Source of the DNA: Planctomycetaceae bacterium
Lineage (GTDB): Bacteria; Planctomycetota; Planctomycetia; Planctomycetales; Planctomycetaceae
Direction: 5' to 3'
Assembly: GCA_041398785.1 (NCBI GenBank)
Contig: JAWKUA010000002.1
Span: 62,001 to 126,000 of the forward strand
DNA length: 64,000 nt
Below, one piece after another: positions 34,422 to 45,391 of this stretch. Position numbers and translations under genes: made by a program. The notes beneath the pieces are model-generated. The model was not told the origin of the DNA. It did no database searches and worked only from the letters and a program-made list of their open reading frames with translations. Position 1 is the stretch's first letter; each line of letters starts with the position of its first letter.

Positions 34422-35567
34422 TTGTTGGTCTACGCAGGCTGGATTCTGTTCGCGCTGATTGCCGTGTGGACGGTTCCTCCCGTGCTGTGGATGCTGTCGC
34501 GCGAACTTCAGCCTGCGTCGCCGGATAACGGCGAGACGCTGCCGTCCGTGAGTGTCATCATGCCCGCTCGCAACGAACAGGCGGCAATCGAATCCTCACT
34601 GCGGTCCGTGCTGAACAGCGCGGGCGTGACGTTCGAACTGATCGTTGTCAACGACCGCAGCACGGATCGCACCGGTGACATCATCGATTCCATCGCGGCA
34701 ACGAACGAGCACGTGAAGGCGGTTCACATCAGCGAACTCCCGTCCGGTTGGCTGGGGAAGAATCACGCCATGCACATTGCGGCCCGACGAGCGACGGGGG
34801 ACCTGCTGCTGTTCACTGACGGCGACGTGATGTACGAACCGACGGCCTTGCTGACCGCCGTTCGATATTTCAGTCAACGCGGCCTGAAACACCTGTGCCT
34901 GCTGCCGAGGATGCTGCCGGGTAGTTTTCTGGAAAACAGCGTCGTCGCGTTTTTCGGGCTTTCGTACGCGATCGGTCAGCAGGTGCATCTGGTGCGCACC
35001 TGGTGGCCGTTTGCGTATGCCGGAGTCGGAGCGTTCAACCTGGTCGACGCGAATTTCTACCGCAGCTTCGGCGGCCATGAACGAATTGCGATGGATGTGC
35101 TGGACGATGTGAAGCTCGGGAAGCTCGTCAAACGCCACAGTGGTCGCGCCGACTTTCTGGCGGCTCCGAAATTGCTGTCGCTGCGCTGGCAGCCGTCGTT
35201 GTGGGGAGTCGTCACGGGGCTGGAAAAGAACGGTTTTGCCGCACTGAACTATTCCGTGCCGTCGATTCTGCTGGTGACCGTGCTGTTCTTCATCACGATG
35301 GTGTCACCCTTCGTTGTGCCGTGGCTTGTGCCGCTGCGCGATGGGTCCGGGTTTGTGGCGTGCGCAGCTCTGTGGCACGTGCTTTACGGAGTAACGGCCG
35401 TTCGAGTCGGCGGGTCGGCTCTGCTGTTCCTGTTCTTTCCGTTCGGTGCGTGGATGCTGGCATTCACGTTCTGGCGGTCGGCCTGGATCACTCTGCGGCA
35501 GGGCGGCGTTCGCTGGCGAGACAGCTTCTATCCGCTGTCCGAACTGCGGCCGGGCATTTATCGATGA
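34422..35567 (+). CDS. Membrane glycosyltransferase family 2
   Basis: 381 residues from a TTG at 34422, supported by GAGGTG about eight bases upstream and because membrane helix 1 follows at once (GWILFALIAVWTVPPVLW). The GT2 catalytic domain follows: VSVIMPARNEQAAIE, VVNDRSTDRTGDI, WLGKNHAMH, the DxD-like FTDGDVMY, and a QXXRW-like LRWQPS. Two to three C-terminal helices anchor it. It resembles HpnB/CrtQ-type transferases acting on lipid acceptors; acceptor and donor unknown. It ends four bases from the stop of the convergent peptidase gene. Confidence 0.88.
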   Translation: MLVYAGWILFALIAVWTVPPVLWMLSRELQPASPDNGETLPSVSVIMPARNEQAAIESSLRSVLNSAGVTFELIVVNDRSTDRTGDIIDSIAATNEHVKAVHISELPSGWLGKNHAMHIAARRATGDLLLFTDGDVMYEPTALLTAVRYFSQRGLKHLCLLPRMLPGSFLENSVVAFFGLSYAIGQQVHLVRTWWPFAYAGVGAFNLVDANFYRSFGGHERIAMDVLDDVKLGKLVKRHSGRADFLAAPKLLSLRWQPSLWGVVTGLEKNGFAALNYSVPSILLVTVLFFITMVSPFVVPWLVPLRDGSGFVACAALWHVLYGVTAVRVGGSALLFLFFPFGAWMLAFTFWRSAWITLRQGGVRWRDSFYPLSELRPGIYR

Positions 35568-35571
35568 CGAA

Positions 35572-36632
35572 TCACGACCACGCTCGGCGGAAGAAGTTCA
35601 GCCAGTTCTCGTGCATGATGCCCGCGATCTGTTCGTCGGTGTAGTTGCGCTGGCTGAGGATGTCCGCGATGCGGTGGAGATCGGCGATCGTGTCGAGGTC
35701 GTGCGGAGTCTGTTCCTTGCCGAAGCCGCCGTCCAGATCCGTGCCGATGCCGCAGTGACGCGTCGTTCCCGCCAGTTGGCAGATGTGATCGATGTGATTG
35801 ACGGCATCTTCCAGGCCGACGGTGGCCGGGTCCGACTGGCCTCGCACCCAGCCTGGGCGAATCATCCACGAATCGAGAGCCAGGCCGATGACGGCGTCGC
35901 GTTTCACCAGAGCCTAATCTGATCGTCGTCAAGCTGCCTGTCACCGGGCACGAGTGAACGGCAGTTGTGGTGGCTGGCCAGAACCGGGCCGGTGTAGATG
36001 TCCAGAGCCTGCCAGAAGCACTCGTCTGACAAATGTGTCGCGTCCAGCAGCATGCCGACGCGATCCATCTCGCGCAGCAGTTCCGGCCCTTTCTCCTTCA
36101 ATCCGCCGGGACTGCCTGTGCCGTGTCCGTAGTCATCGGGGCCATAATGCGCCGGCCCCAGGATTCGAAGGCCCGCTTCGTACCAGCGTTCGACGTACGA
36201 TGGATCCGGGATCGCCCAGCTTCCTTCCATGCTGAGAATGAAACCGATGGGCTCTGTGGCCGACCCGTTTCGGGCGGTCCACTTTTCAATGTGAACATCC
36301 AGCGCCGCGGCATCGGGCAATTCGCGCATGTGACCGAGCCGCGACATCTCACGGTAGTAGGCCAGTTGTCCCTGCATCGCCGCGAAGGCCGCATGGCGCG
36401 AACGATAGAACGTCCGCGGCGATTCCTTCCGTTCGAAGCGAGGCAGCAGAGTGGCGATGACGACACCGATGTTTCCCTGCCGAAGCGCCGGCAGCGACAC
36501 CGTCGCATCACCGGGAACGCAGCCGGGAAACTGTCGTTCGAATTCGCGGATCTGCTCAACCGGCCACAGCAGGTCGCGGTTCCATTCCAATGCGTTCCAG
36601 GCCAGGTCCAGGTGAGCGTCAAAGATCATCAT
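35572..36632 (-). pseudogene. Membrane dipeptidase (peptidase M19) split by a frameshift
   Basis: Starts at ATG 36632 or 36629 (MIFDAHLDLAWNALEW, with the first metal-binding His-x-Asp) and reads in one frame to TGA 35904-35906. The remaining C-terminal part (KRDAVIGLALDSWM to FGKEQTPHDLDTIADL) continues in another frame to 35572. The two halves join in family order after GDRQLDDDQIRL; restoring one base at about 35907-35914 would give one protein of about 350 residues. The family hydrolyses dipeptides with two zinc ions, and its ligands lie in both halves. Either the gene is inactivated or the base is a sequencing error. It overlaps the DUF423 gene by 14 bases. Confidence 0.85.
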
Positions 36633-37083
36633 GTGTGTCGTCTTTCCATGCCGCCATCGCCAGCAGCAGCCATCCAATCATCAGCAGTGTTCCGCCGAAC
36701 GGAGCCACCAGTCCCCACCGGACACCGCCGAATTTCGGTCCGCAGATGACCAGCACGTACAGCGCGCCGGAAAACAGCACGATGCCGCCGGCGAAACTCC
36801 ATGCCGCGGCGCTAAGCAGCTTCGACGGACGGCGCTTCATCCACAGCCCGGCGCCAAACATCGCCAGCGCGTGCCACATGTGATAGCGAACTGCCGTGCG
36901 GAAATCTTCCAGGTACTTGTATGCGGCCGGCAGTTCCATGCCCGAAACGGTCTTCGGGTCGACGTCGGCGTACTTCTTCGTGAGATACCCGCTGTCGGAC
37001 AGCCCGTGAGCTCCGAAGGCGCCAAGAAGAACGGCCAGAGACCCGAACGCCGCGGCCAGCAATAAACAAGTCCGCGCCTTCAT
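36619..37083 (-). CDS. DUF423 small membrane protein
   Basis: 154 residues with four hydrophobic helices; the first carries the DUF423 hallmark LAVLLGAFGAHGL and the third LFSGALYVLVICG with the conserved serine-glycine. Relatives are inner-membrane proteins of unknown function (YwdK/YgdD-like). A charged insert (SGYLTKKYADVDPKTVSG) after helix 1 lengthens it relative to the usual 125 residues. The ATG overlaps the stop of the upstream PfpI gene (TAATG), and its 3' end overlaps the M19 start, so all three genes are translationally coupled. Confidence 0.9.
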   Translation of the reverse strand: MKARTCLLLAAAFGSLAVLLGAFGAHGLSDSGYLTKKYADVDPKTVSGMELPAAYKYLEDFRTAVRYHMWHALAMFGAGLWMKRRPSKLLSAAAWSFAGGIVLFSGALYVLVICGPKFGGVRWGLVAPFGGTLLMIGWLLLAMAAWKDDTHDDL

Positions 37084-37655
37084 TAACGCACGCCCAGCAA
37101 TTTTAGGAACTCACGGCAAAACGCGGGGTGAGCGGGCCATGTGGGAGCCGTGACCAGGTTTCCGTCGACCACAGCATCGTCGATCGGAATTTCCCGGTAC
37201 GTTCCGCCAGCGAGCGTTACTTCCGGTCGACATGCCGGATAGGCGGTGCAGGAACGTCCGGAAAGAATTCCGGCTGCGGCCAGAATCTGCAGTCCGTGAC
37301 AAATCGCCGCGATGGGTTTCTTTGCCGCGTCGAATTCCCGGACCAGTTCGGTCACGCGTTCGTTCAGTCGCAGGTATTCCGGAGCACGACCGCCGGGAAT
37401 CAACAGGCCGTCATAGGCGTCCGATCGCACCGCGTCGAAATCGGCATTCAGCGTGAAATTATGGCCCGGCTTTTCGGTGTAGGTCTGATCGCCTTCAAAG
37501 TCGTGAATGGCAGTACGGATCCGGTCGCCGTGCCGCTTATCCGGACAAACGGCACTCACTTCGACACCGCACGTCAGGAGCGTCTGGAACGGGACCATGA
37601 TTTCGTAGTCTTCGACAAAATCACCTGCCAGCAGCAGGACGCGTTTGTTTGTCAT
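37083..37655 (-). CDS. DJ-1/PfpI family protein
   Basis: 190 residues from ATG 37655, with AGGA upstream. The fold is the class I glutamine amidotransferase-like DJ-1/PfpI type: RVLLLAGDFVEDYE with the conserved acidic residue, YDGLLIPGGRAPEYLR, and the nucleophile elbow AAICHGLQIL with the catalytic cysteine next to His. Members act as proteases, glyoxalases/deglycases or chaperones; which one applies here cannot be decided. First gene of the PfpI-DUF423-M19 operon, divergent from the parvulin gene. Confidence 0.92.
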   Translation of the reverse strand: MTNKRVLLLAGDFVEDYEIMVPFQTLLTCGVEVSAVCPDKRHGDRIRTAIHDFEGDQTYTEKPGHNFTLNADFDAVRSDAYDGLLIPGGRAPEYLRLNERVTELVREFDAAKKPIAAICHGLQILAAAGILSGRSCTAYPACRPEVTLAGGTYREIPIDDAVVDGNLVTAPTWPAHPAFCREFLKLLGVR

Positions 37656-38004
37656 TGCTTCATTCCTGGTCCGGAAGCCCACCGTCGGGCAGGGCAGGCC
37701 GCGGTCGGCGAGAGTTGGTGCCGTCGCGGGAAGTGAGGTTTCCGGCGGTTGGGGCGGAAATTGTGGTGGGCGGTCCGGCCCTGGTCAAATGCGTGGCGCG
37801 ATTCACTGCGGAACACGAAAACCGGTGGATTTCGCCGATTGGACGGGCACACGATCGGAACTGGCCGATTCCTTGAGAAATCCAAGCATTTTCCGGGCTC
37901 ACCGGTCATTTTCCGGGCTTGTGGCCTGTCGCGGAACGCCGGTATATTCTGGCGGTTTGGCCTGCCCATCGGCGGAAATCCGTCATTGCCGGGATGCGTC
38001 CGAA
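37656..38004. promoter_or_regulatory. Divergent intergenic region with a 13-bp direct repeat
   Basis: 349 bases between the PfpI gene and the parvulin gene. CATTTTCCGGGCT occurs twice, at 37887-37899 and 37907-37919, spaced 20 bases start to start (about two helical turns), as for tandem activator sites. A TATATTCT stretch near 37940 could be a -10 element. No gene recognised. Confidence 0.4.
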
Positions 38005-39189
38005 GTGCTTCGATCCTTCCGAAATACGCAGAAAAGACTCCGTCTGCGCGGCCGTCTTGTTCTCCTGCTTGGCGGCATGGCCATGCTGCTGTCGGGCTGT
38101 GAAGGACGGACTCTGGTTGACGACAACCCGGTCTTTGCCGCCGCGCCGCCGCGCAGATCACTGGTCAACGAGTCGACACTGGCCGCCACTGAACCTTCGT
38201 CCGTCTCGCTGGTTGCCAGGGACATTCAACTGACGTCGTCGGGATCGTCGACTCCAGTGCTGGAGGGCAATACGGTTGTGGCGGAAGTCAACGGCAAGCC
38301 GGTCTTCGTCGATGATCTGATCGGCAGTGCCAGACTTGCGATGGAAGCGGATCCGCGCCTGACGGATCCACAACGGCAGCAGATCATGGCCGATGAAGTT
38401 CGCCGTCGGCTGCCCGCTCACATCGAACAGGAAATCGTGCTGCAGGCTCTGAACCGCAAGATTCCCGAAGACCGCCGAAAGTCCATCCGCGAAGCGATGG
38501 AACCGGACTTCGAGAAGCTCATTGAAAGTATCATGCAGGAACGACAGCTTCTGACCGATGAGCAGTTGAACAACGCTCTGGCCGAACAGGGACTGTCCAT
38601 TCCGCTGTTGAAGGAAAGCTTCTTCCGGGCGCAGATGGTGCGGGGATTTGTTGACACACTGGCGGACGATAACATCCCGAAGACCATCGATCGCGGTGAG
38701 CTGGTCCGCTACTACCAGCAGCATAAGGACGAGTACACGCCTCAGGAACGCATCCGCTGGCAGGAGATTGTGGTGCGTTTCAACGGCAATCGGCAGCAGG
38801 CGCAACAGAAGATGGCGGAAGTCGTTAACCAGCTGAATGCCGGTGCCGATTTCGGAAAGCTGGCCGTGAAGTATTCCGAAAGCCTCAGCGCAAAGACGCA
38901 GGGCGACATGGGCTGGCTGCAGAAGGGTTCGCTGACCGACGACGAAGTTGAGGCCATGCTGTTCGAGCAACCGCCCGGCGGTATGACGAAAGTCTTTGTC
39001 CGTGACGATCGCTTTGAGGTGTTTCGCGTTGCCGAACACCAGTACGCTCACACGATCCCGTTTGAGGAAGTGCAGCAGGAAATTGAGCAACTGCTGAAAC
39101 AGCGAGCCACCGAGGACGCTCGCCGCAAAGTGATTTCCGACCTGCGCGAAAAGGCGACCATCGAAACCATCTTCGACAATGCCGTCTGA
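38005..39189 (+). CDS. Lipoprotein peptidyl-prolyl isomerase, parvulin/SurA-like
   Basis: 394 residues from a GTG at 38005, chosen because it begins a good lipoprotein signal (basic RNTQKRLRLRGR, hydrophobic core, LLSGC with Cys32); the frame is open further upstream. Residues about 95-230 form a helical SurA-like chaperone segment (EVNGKPVFVDDLIG, then HIEQEIVLQAL). The parvulin domain (about 245-345) contains RIRWQEIVVRF, ADFGKLAVKYSES and GDMGWLQKGSL. It probably assists folding of outer-membrane proteins in the periplasm, anchored by lipid. Monocistronic by spacing. Confidence 0.85.
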   Translation: MLRSFRNTQKRLRLRGRLVLLLGGMAMLLSGCEGRTLVDDNPVFAAAPPRRSLVNESTLAATEPSSVSLVARDIQLTSSGSSTPVLEGNTVVAEVNGKPVFVDDLIGSARLAMEADPRLTDPQRQQIMADEVRRRLPAHIEQEIVLQALNRKIPEDRRKSIREAMEPDFEKLIESIMQERQLLTDEQLNNALAEQGLSIPLLKESFFRAQMVRGFVDTLADDNIPKTIDRGELVRYYQQHKDEYTPQERIRWQEIVVRFNGNRQQAQQKMAEVVNQLNAGADFGKLAVKYSESLSAKTQGDMGWLQKGSLTDDEVEAMLFEQPPGGMTKVFVRDDRFEVFRVAEHQYAHTIPFEEVQQEIEQLLKQRATEDARRKVISDLREKATIETIFDNAV

Positions 39190-39393
39190 GCCGCTGCATC
39201 AGCCGTATTGACTGCACCAGCGTCCGTCGGCGCATCAGCCGACAATGGTCGATTCGCCGACATTTCCGCGAGCCTGTCCCTGAAGTGCGTGTCCGAATCG
39301 AAGACGCGTGCGCGCATGCACGCCGGGGCGGCATCGCTGTGACGGCCGCTGACGTTGTTTGGCCCGCATCGAATCGCTGGCAAAGGTTCTGAC

Positions 39394-40752
39394 ATGTCCC
39401 GGACGCTGGCGGCAATTCGAAGTGTGGCGCGACGCTATGTCGATCTGCCCGCGGCCGTCCACGTGCTGTGCTTTGGCACGTTTCTGAACCGCGCCGGTTC
39501 GTTTGTGCTGCTGTTCCTGACGATCTATGTCAGCGAACATCTGAAGTTCGGCGTCAGTTTCGCCACAGTCTGCGTGGGCGCTTTCGGAGCGGGGTCGATT
39601 GTTTCGTCACTTGTCGGCGGGTACCTGGCCGATACCTTCGGCCGCAGGCGCATCATGCTGCTGTCGATGTTCGGCGGCGCGGGAATGCTGGTGCTGCTGG
39701 GTCAGTTGACAGAACGCTGGTCGTTTCTGGCGGCGATGTTCGGATTTGCAATGCTGTCCGAACTGTATCGCCCCGCCGCGTCGGCGATGATCGGCGATGT
39801 CGTTGAGCCACTGCGACGTCCGTATGCGTTCGGGCTGCTGTATATCTCAGTCAATCTGGGATTTGCGTTCGCTCCGCCAATCGGTGGATTGCTGGCTGGA
39901 TATTCCCTGTTTCAACTGCTGTTCCTGCTCGACGCCCTGACGGCCGCCGTGTTTGGTCTGGTGATCGTGTTCTACATTCGCGAGACGCTGCCGGCGCCCG
40001 ATATCGCTGCGACGAGCGAACCTGCGTCGGACACTTCGTCACCGGGTACTGCCGTGCCGGACATCCCCGCGACCGGCACGAGATCGTCGGAGGCCGCGAT
40101 GACATCCGGCCTCAGCCATCCCATGAGTCCGGCGTGGGTCCGTTCAACGCGCGAGATACTCAGCGATACACCGTTCGTGATGCTGTGTCTTGCAACGCTG
40201 CTGACAACCAGTGTCTTCGTCCAGGCATTTTCAACTCTTCCCATGTACCTTCGCCAGTTGGGATATTCGGAGACAGAATTCGGTTTCATGATTTCCGTCA
40301 ACGGCATCATGATCGTCGTGCTGCAGTTGCCGCTGACCCACCTGCTGAGTCGGTTCAATCGCATTGCCGTGATCATGGCGGGTGAATTGCTGCTGGCTGT
40401 CGGTTTTGGCCTGACGGGGTTCGCTTCGACGAAATCCGCGGTGATCGCCTGCATCATCGTGTGGACGCTCGGCGAGATTGCTCAGGCCGCGTTCAAGCAG
40501 TCGGTGGTCTCGGACATGTCTCCGAAGGAATATCGGGGCCGGTACATGGGAGTCTTCGGCATGTGCCATGCTGTGGGGCTGACGATCGGAGCTCCGCTGG
40601 GCGGAGAAATCTACGCGCGTCACGGTGCTCAGGTGCTGTGGCCGGGCTGTTCCCTGGTCGTGCTGGCTTCCGTGGCGATTTACAGCATCGTCTACGCAGC
40701 CCTTTCGCGCGGACCCGTGAAGCCGGTGGTCCCGGAACCTGGTGTTCAATGA
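39394..40752 (+). CDS. MFS transporter, DHA1-like
   Basis: 452 residues from ATG 39394, with AAAGG upstream. About twelve membrane helices in two bundles, with the major facilitator loop GGYLADTFGRRRIM between helices 2 and 3, and a hydrophilic Ala/Thr/Ser-rich central loop of about 60 residues. The N-terminal helices (FLNRAGSFVLLFLTIYVSE) resemble multidrug or dipeptide/proton transporters of the DHA1 group. Substrate unknown. It is followed by another membrane protein gene after 124 bases. Confidence 0.88.
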   Translation: MSRTLAAIRSVARRYVDLPAAVHVLCFGTFLNRAGSFVLLFLTIYVSEHLKFGVSFATVCVGAFGAGSIVSSLVGGYLADTFGRRRIMLLSMFGGAGMLVLLGQLTERWSFLAAMFGFAMLSELYRPAASAMIGDVVEPLRRPYAFGLLYISVNLGFAFAPPIGGLLAGYSLFQLLFLLDALTAAVFGLVIVFYIRETLPAPDIAATSEPASDTSSPGTAVPDIPATGTRSSEAAMTSGLSHPMSPAWVRSTREILSDTPFVMLCLATLLTTSVFVQAFSTLPMYLRQLGYSETEFGFMISVNGIMIVVLQLPLTHLLSRFNRIAVIMAGELLLAVGFGLTGFASTKSAVIACIIVWTLGEIAQAAFKQSVVSDMSPKEYRGRYMGVFGMCHAVGLTIGAPLGGEIYARHGAQVLWPGCSLVVLASVAIYSIVYAALSRGPVKPVVPEPGVQ

Positions 40753-40876
40753 GCGGCAGAGCACGGCTCTTCCGTCCGTACGCGTTCGGACCGGGAACGG
40801 AACTCACGCAGACTCACATCTGCTACCCTTCCGTTTTCCCGGTTTCCGTCATTCGGTCGAGAACACGTCGCCTCTG

Positions 40877-42247
40877 ATGAAGCCTTCATCCCTGATTCCA
40901 CCAGCCCTGCTGGCCGCAACAGCGGTGCTGGTGCTGTTGGTTCTGTCGCTGACCGGCCGCATGTCGCCGCTCGTTGAACCAGACAGTCAGACGTATCTGA
41001 ATTTTGATTTCTCGTCCCTGACGGCGGCGCTGACACAGATCCGGACGTTTGGTTACCCGCTGTTCCTGAAGACGATTGGCTCGGTCGAGAGAGTTCCGTT
41101 TTTTCAGTGGCTGGTTCATTCCGTCGCATGCGGACTGTTCTATGTCGGCCTGGTGAGGGTCGGGTATCGGTCAGCAGTCGCCTTTGCGTGTTCAGCAACG
41201 CTGCTGTTGTCTCGCGCTGTCTTTGAATGGGTCAACCACGTAACCGCGGACGGACTCGCAGCGGCAATGGCCATTGCCTCCGCCGGCGCTCTGCTGGCTG
41301 TGCTAAGCCGAACGAAGACGGTTGCCGGCTGGCCGGGACTGGTCGCGTTCACGTTTCTCGCCTATCAGATCCGTCCGGCTTACCTGTTTCTGATTCCCCT
41401 GTGGCCGATCGCCGGTTTCTGGCTGGATACGTTTCTGCTGCGGCGCGACAACGGCCTGGCGACCCGGCTGTTCCGAGCATCCGGTTACGCAGCGGCAACG
41501 GTTCTTCCATTCCTGGCGTTCTGCACTTTGCGACTTCTGGTCGTGGGCCACTGGGGCCTGGTGTCGTTCGGCGGGTACAACGTTGTCGGAATTTCCGCGC
41601 AGTTTCTGGATGCCGAACTTGTCCGGGAGCTTCCGGAGGAATTGCAGCCGCTGGCAGAACGGATCGTCGACGGACGTTCGCGGCTGACAGATTATCGACC
41701 GGCCGACAGCTACGAAGCGATGGAGGAAATGTTCAATCCAACCGTCTGGACGCTGACTGTTCCCGCCGCGCGCGAGTTGTGTGCGGATGATCCGGTGGCT
41801 GTGAACCAGTTGCTCAGCCAACTGGCAGGAACAGTGATCCGTCGGCGTCCCGCCCGATATTTGCAGTGGCTGCTGTGGAACGCCAATCATGCTCGACAGC
41901 AGCTGCTTCCGCTGGTCGTTTTCGATCGAGGCTCCATCGTTGTGTTATCGCTTTTCGCGGCGGTTCTGCTGAGTTCGCTGATTCGCGGAGAGGCCAGTGA
42001 TCGCGTGACGGCGCAGGCAGGTGCTTCCCCGCAACAACTTCATATCGAGCGTCACGTGCTGTTGTGGCTGGCGGTCGGCTTTGTTGTGGCCAAGACCCTG
42101 CTGGTGATTTTGGTGGAGCCTGCGATCGGTCGATATCTGGTCGCTGCGGGGATGTTCGTGCCGGCAGCGATCGCCATTTGGGTGGTTCATTTCGTCGAAC
42201 AGCGGTTGCCAGTGAGTCAGCCGCCGACAAATTGCCCCACAGCGTGA
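40877..42247 (+). CDS. Polytopic membrane protein, possibly GT-C-type glycosyltransferase
   Basis: 456 residues from ATG 40877. Nine or ten hydrophobic helices. A loop with EPDSQTYLNFDF after the first helix resembles the acidic periplasmic loop of GT-C (ArnT/PMT-like) glycosyltransferases that use polyprenyl-linked sugars; RTFGYPLFLK follows, a pattern typical of GT-C-like planctomycete proteins. A soluble segment lies in the middle (ELVRELPEELQPLAERIVDG). The assignment is tentative and no neighbour clarifies the acceptor. Weak ribosome-binding site. Confidence 0.7.
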   Translation: MKPSSLIPPALLAATAVLVLLVLSLTGRMSPLVEPDSQTYLNFDFSSLTAALTQIRTFGYPLFLKTIGSVERVPFFQWLVHSVACGLFYVGLVRVGYRSAVAFACSATLLLSRAVFEWVNHVTADGLAAAMAIASAGALLAVLSRTKTVAGWPGLVAFTFLAYQIRPAYLFLIPLWPIAGFWLDTFLLRRDNGLATRLFRASGYAAATVLPFLAFCTLRLLVVGHWGLVSFGGYNVVGISAQFLDAELVRELPEELQPLAERIVDGRSRLTDYRPADSYEAMEEMFNPTVWTLTVPAARELCADDPVAVNQLLSQLAGTVIRRRPARYLQWLLWNANHARQQLLPLVVFDRGSIVVLSLFAAVLLSSLIRGEASDRVTAQAGASPQQLHIERHVLLWLAVGFVVAKTLLVILVEPAIGRYLVAAGMFVPAAIAIWVVHFVEQRLPVSQPPTNCPTA

Positions 42248-42369
42248 CAGACCGCACAGGAGCCGCAAGAGTGTGACAACTAGCGCGCCACCAGGACGCA
42301 GGCTGCCAGGAATGTCCACCGAGCAGGCTCGCTCCCTTCGCGGTATCGGGTTTGCTTCGCTGGCAATGC

Positions 42370-42387
42370 GACACTTGGTAGAGTGTC
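42370..42387. promoter_or_regulatory. Small inverted repeat upstream of cytochrome c'-like gene
   Basis: GACACT, six bases, AGTGTC, about 45 bases before the start of the cytochrome c'-like gene at 42432. Could be an operator; short arms make chance possible. Confidence 0.25.
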
Positions 42388-42431
42388 AAAGCGATCGCTG
42401 AGTCGCGCGTCTCTTACGAAGGCTGTTACCC

Positions 42432-42938
42432 ATGAGAATATTCCGAAACGTTTCCTTTTCCGGGATCACACTGGTCGTCACGTTTCCGGTGATCGCGGCA
42501 ATCGCGATGCTGTGGTGGAGCGGTGGTGGTCAGACTTCGGCAACGGTCGCCGCTCAGGTGGACCCCGGAATTGTCCAGCCGCCGCTGAAGGCGGACGTCG
42601 CAAAGTTCATGCGACAAAAGCTGGCGACCATGAACCTGACGATGGAGGGCGTGTCGACGGACGACTTCGAAATGGTTCGTGACGGTGCTCTGAAACTCAT
42701 CGAACTCAGCAAGCAGGCCGCGTGGAAGCAACACGCCAACGCGGCCTATATCCAGGACACTGCGGACCTTGTCGAAGTCGCGGAGTTCCTGGTGCGAATG
42801 GCCGCGGCGCAGGATCAGCAGGGAGTTGCCATGGGCTATGCGAAACTCAGCCTGAGCTGTACCACCTGCCATCAGCACGTCCGCGGGCCGAAACTGGCAG
42901 TCCTTCAGCGCGACGACAATGCAATCGCAGGTCGGTAA
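42432..42938 (+). CDS. Cytochrome c'-like monohaem protein (copy 1)
   Basis: 168 residues. An N-terminal membrane anchor or signal (GITLVVTFPVIAAIAMLWW) is followed by a four-helix region (PPLKADVAKFMRQKLATMNL and similar) and a C-terminal haem site CTTCHQHVR. This layout, with the CxxCH near the end of the last helix, fits the cytochrome c'/c556-like fold. It is periplasmic and probably an electron carrier or gas-binding protein. It lies tail to tail with a paralogue, six bases between the ends. Confidence 0.85.
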   Translation: MRIFRNVSFSGITLVVTFPVIAAIAMLWWSGGGQTSATVAAQVDPGIVQPPLKADVAKFMRQKLATMNLTMEGVSTDDFEMVRDGALKLIELSKQAAWKQHANAAYIQDTADLVEVAEFLVRMAAAQDQQGVAMGYAKLSLSCTTCHQHVRGPKLAVLQRDDNAIAGR

Positions 42939-42944
42939 ACGACA

Positions 42945-43412
42945 CTAACGCTTCGATTCGTAGTCCCGGATGTAGTCGTGGCAGGCCACGCACGTTGCCG
43001 TCAGATTCTGCTGCATGTACGCCATGCCTTCCGGGCTCTTCTTCTTCGCCTGCTCTTCCAGCCGGGCCGAGACTCTCAGGAATTCGGTGCGGAAATGTTC
43101 GTAGACATCGGAATCCGCATCGTCCTGCTTCGGAGCAAACCCGGCCGGCGGTTCCAGGCTCATCAGCTTCAGCGCGCTGGCGGATCGTTCGACTCGTGAA
43201 AAGTCGTGTGTGACCACGCCTTCCAGAACTCGCTGAGCATGTACCAGTTTGGCCTGCATCAGCGGTTTCACCGGCTGGGCGTCAGCGTTCTTGTCGTCCG
43301 GCGACACTGGAATCTGCTGAACCTGCCCGCCCGCGATGCTCCACATCGTCCCGGCGACGACAAATAAGGCTCCCGCGAAAATCGTCATCATACGGCTGCT
43401 GAATACATGCAT
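42945..43412 (-). CDS. Cytochrome c'-like monohaem protein (copy 2)
   Basis: 155 residues from ATG 43412. Signal/anchor (MMTIFAGALFVVAGTMWSIAGG), a helical region (LMQAKLVHAQRVLEGVVTHDFSRVERSASAL parallels the MRQKLATMNLTMEGV stretch of copy 1) and a C-terminal CVACHDYIRDYE haem motif. Both proteins share length, order of helices and the position of CxxCH, so they are divergent paralogues. The frame is open upstream to 43745 without homology, but the signal sequence fixes the start here. Confidence 0.87.
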   Translation of the reverse strand: MHVFSSRMMTIFAGALFVVAGTMWSIAGGQVQQIPVSPDDKNADAQPVKPLMQAKLVHAQRVLEGVVTHDFSRVERSASALKLMSLEPPAGFAPKQDDADSDVYEHFRTEFLRVSARLEEQAKKKSPEGMAYMQQNLTATCVACHDYIRDYESKR

Positions 43413-43587
43413 TTTCGAATCCTCCGTGCAGACCTGAAACGTGACAGAACGAGACAGAATGTTCTCAGACGCAAATGCGGTTCCGCAACCATGACCGGCC
43501 GGGGAAAAGCACTTTGACCTGCAAAAAACCACTGATCTCCCGCACGGCATGCCTGGCCGGACGTGATGCGGCAGGATCATCGACCGG

Positions 43588-45284
<1,697 letters not shown>

Positions 45285-45391
45285 GGGCTTGTCTTTCCTT
45301 TCGCGGGGACACTTCAGGCTGTCGGCCATTCGACCGCTGACGCTAGAATACCGGCGTCAAACGCTGAAGCAATCGTCACGGAGCCCTCTGC

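Noticed and set aside
37645..38004. N-terminal extension of the parvulin gene in the same open frame
   Set aside because: The upstream codons have no homology and the lipoprotein signal at 38005 makes sense only as an N-terminus.
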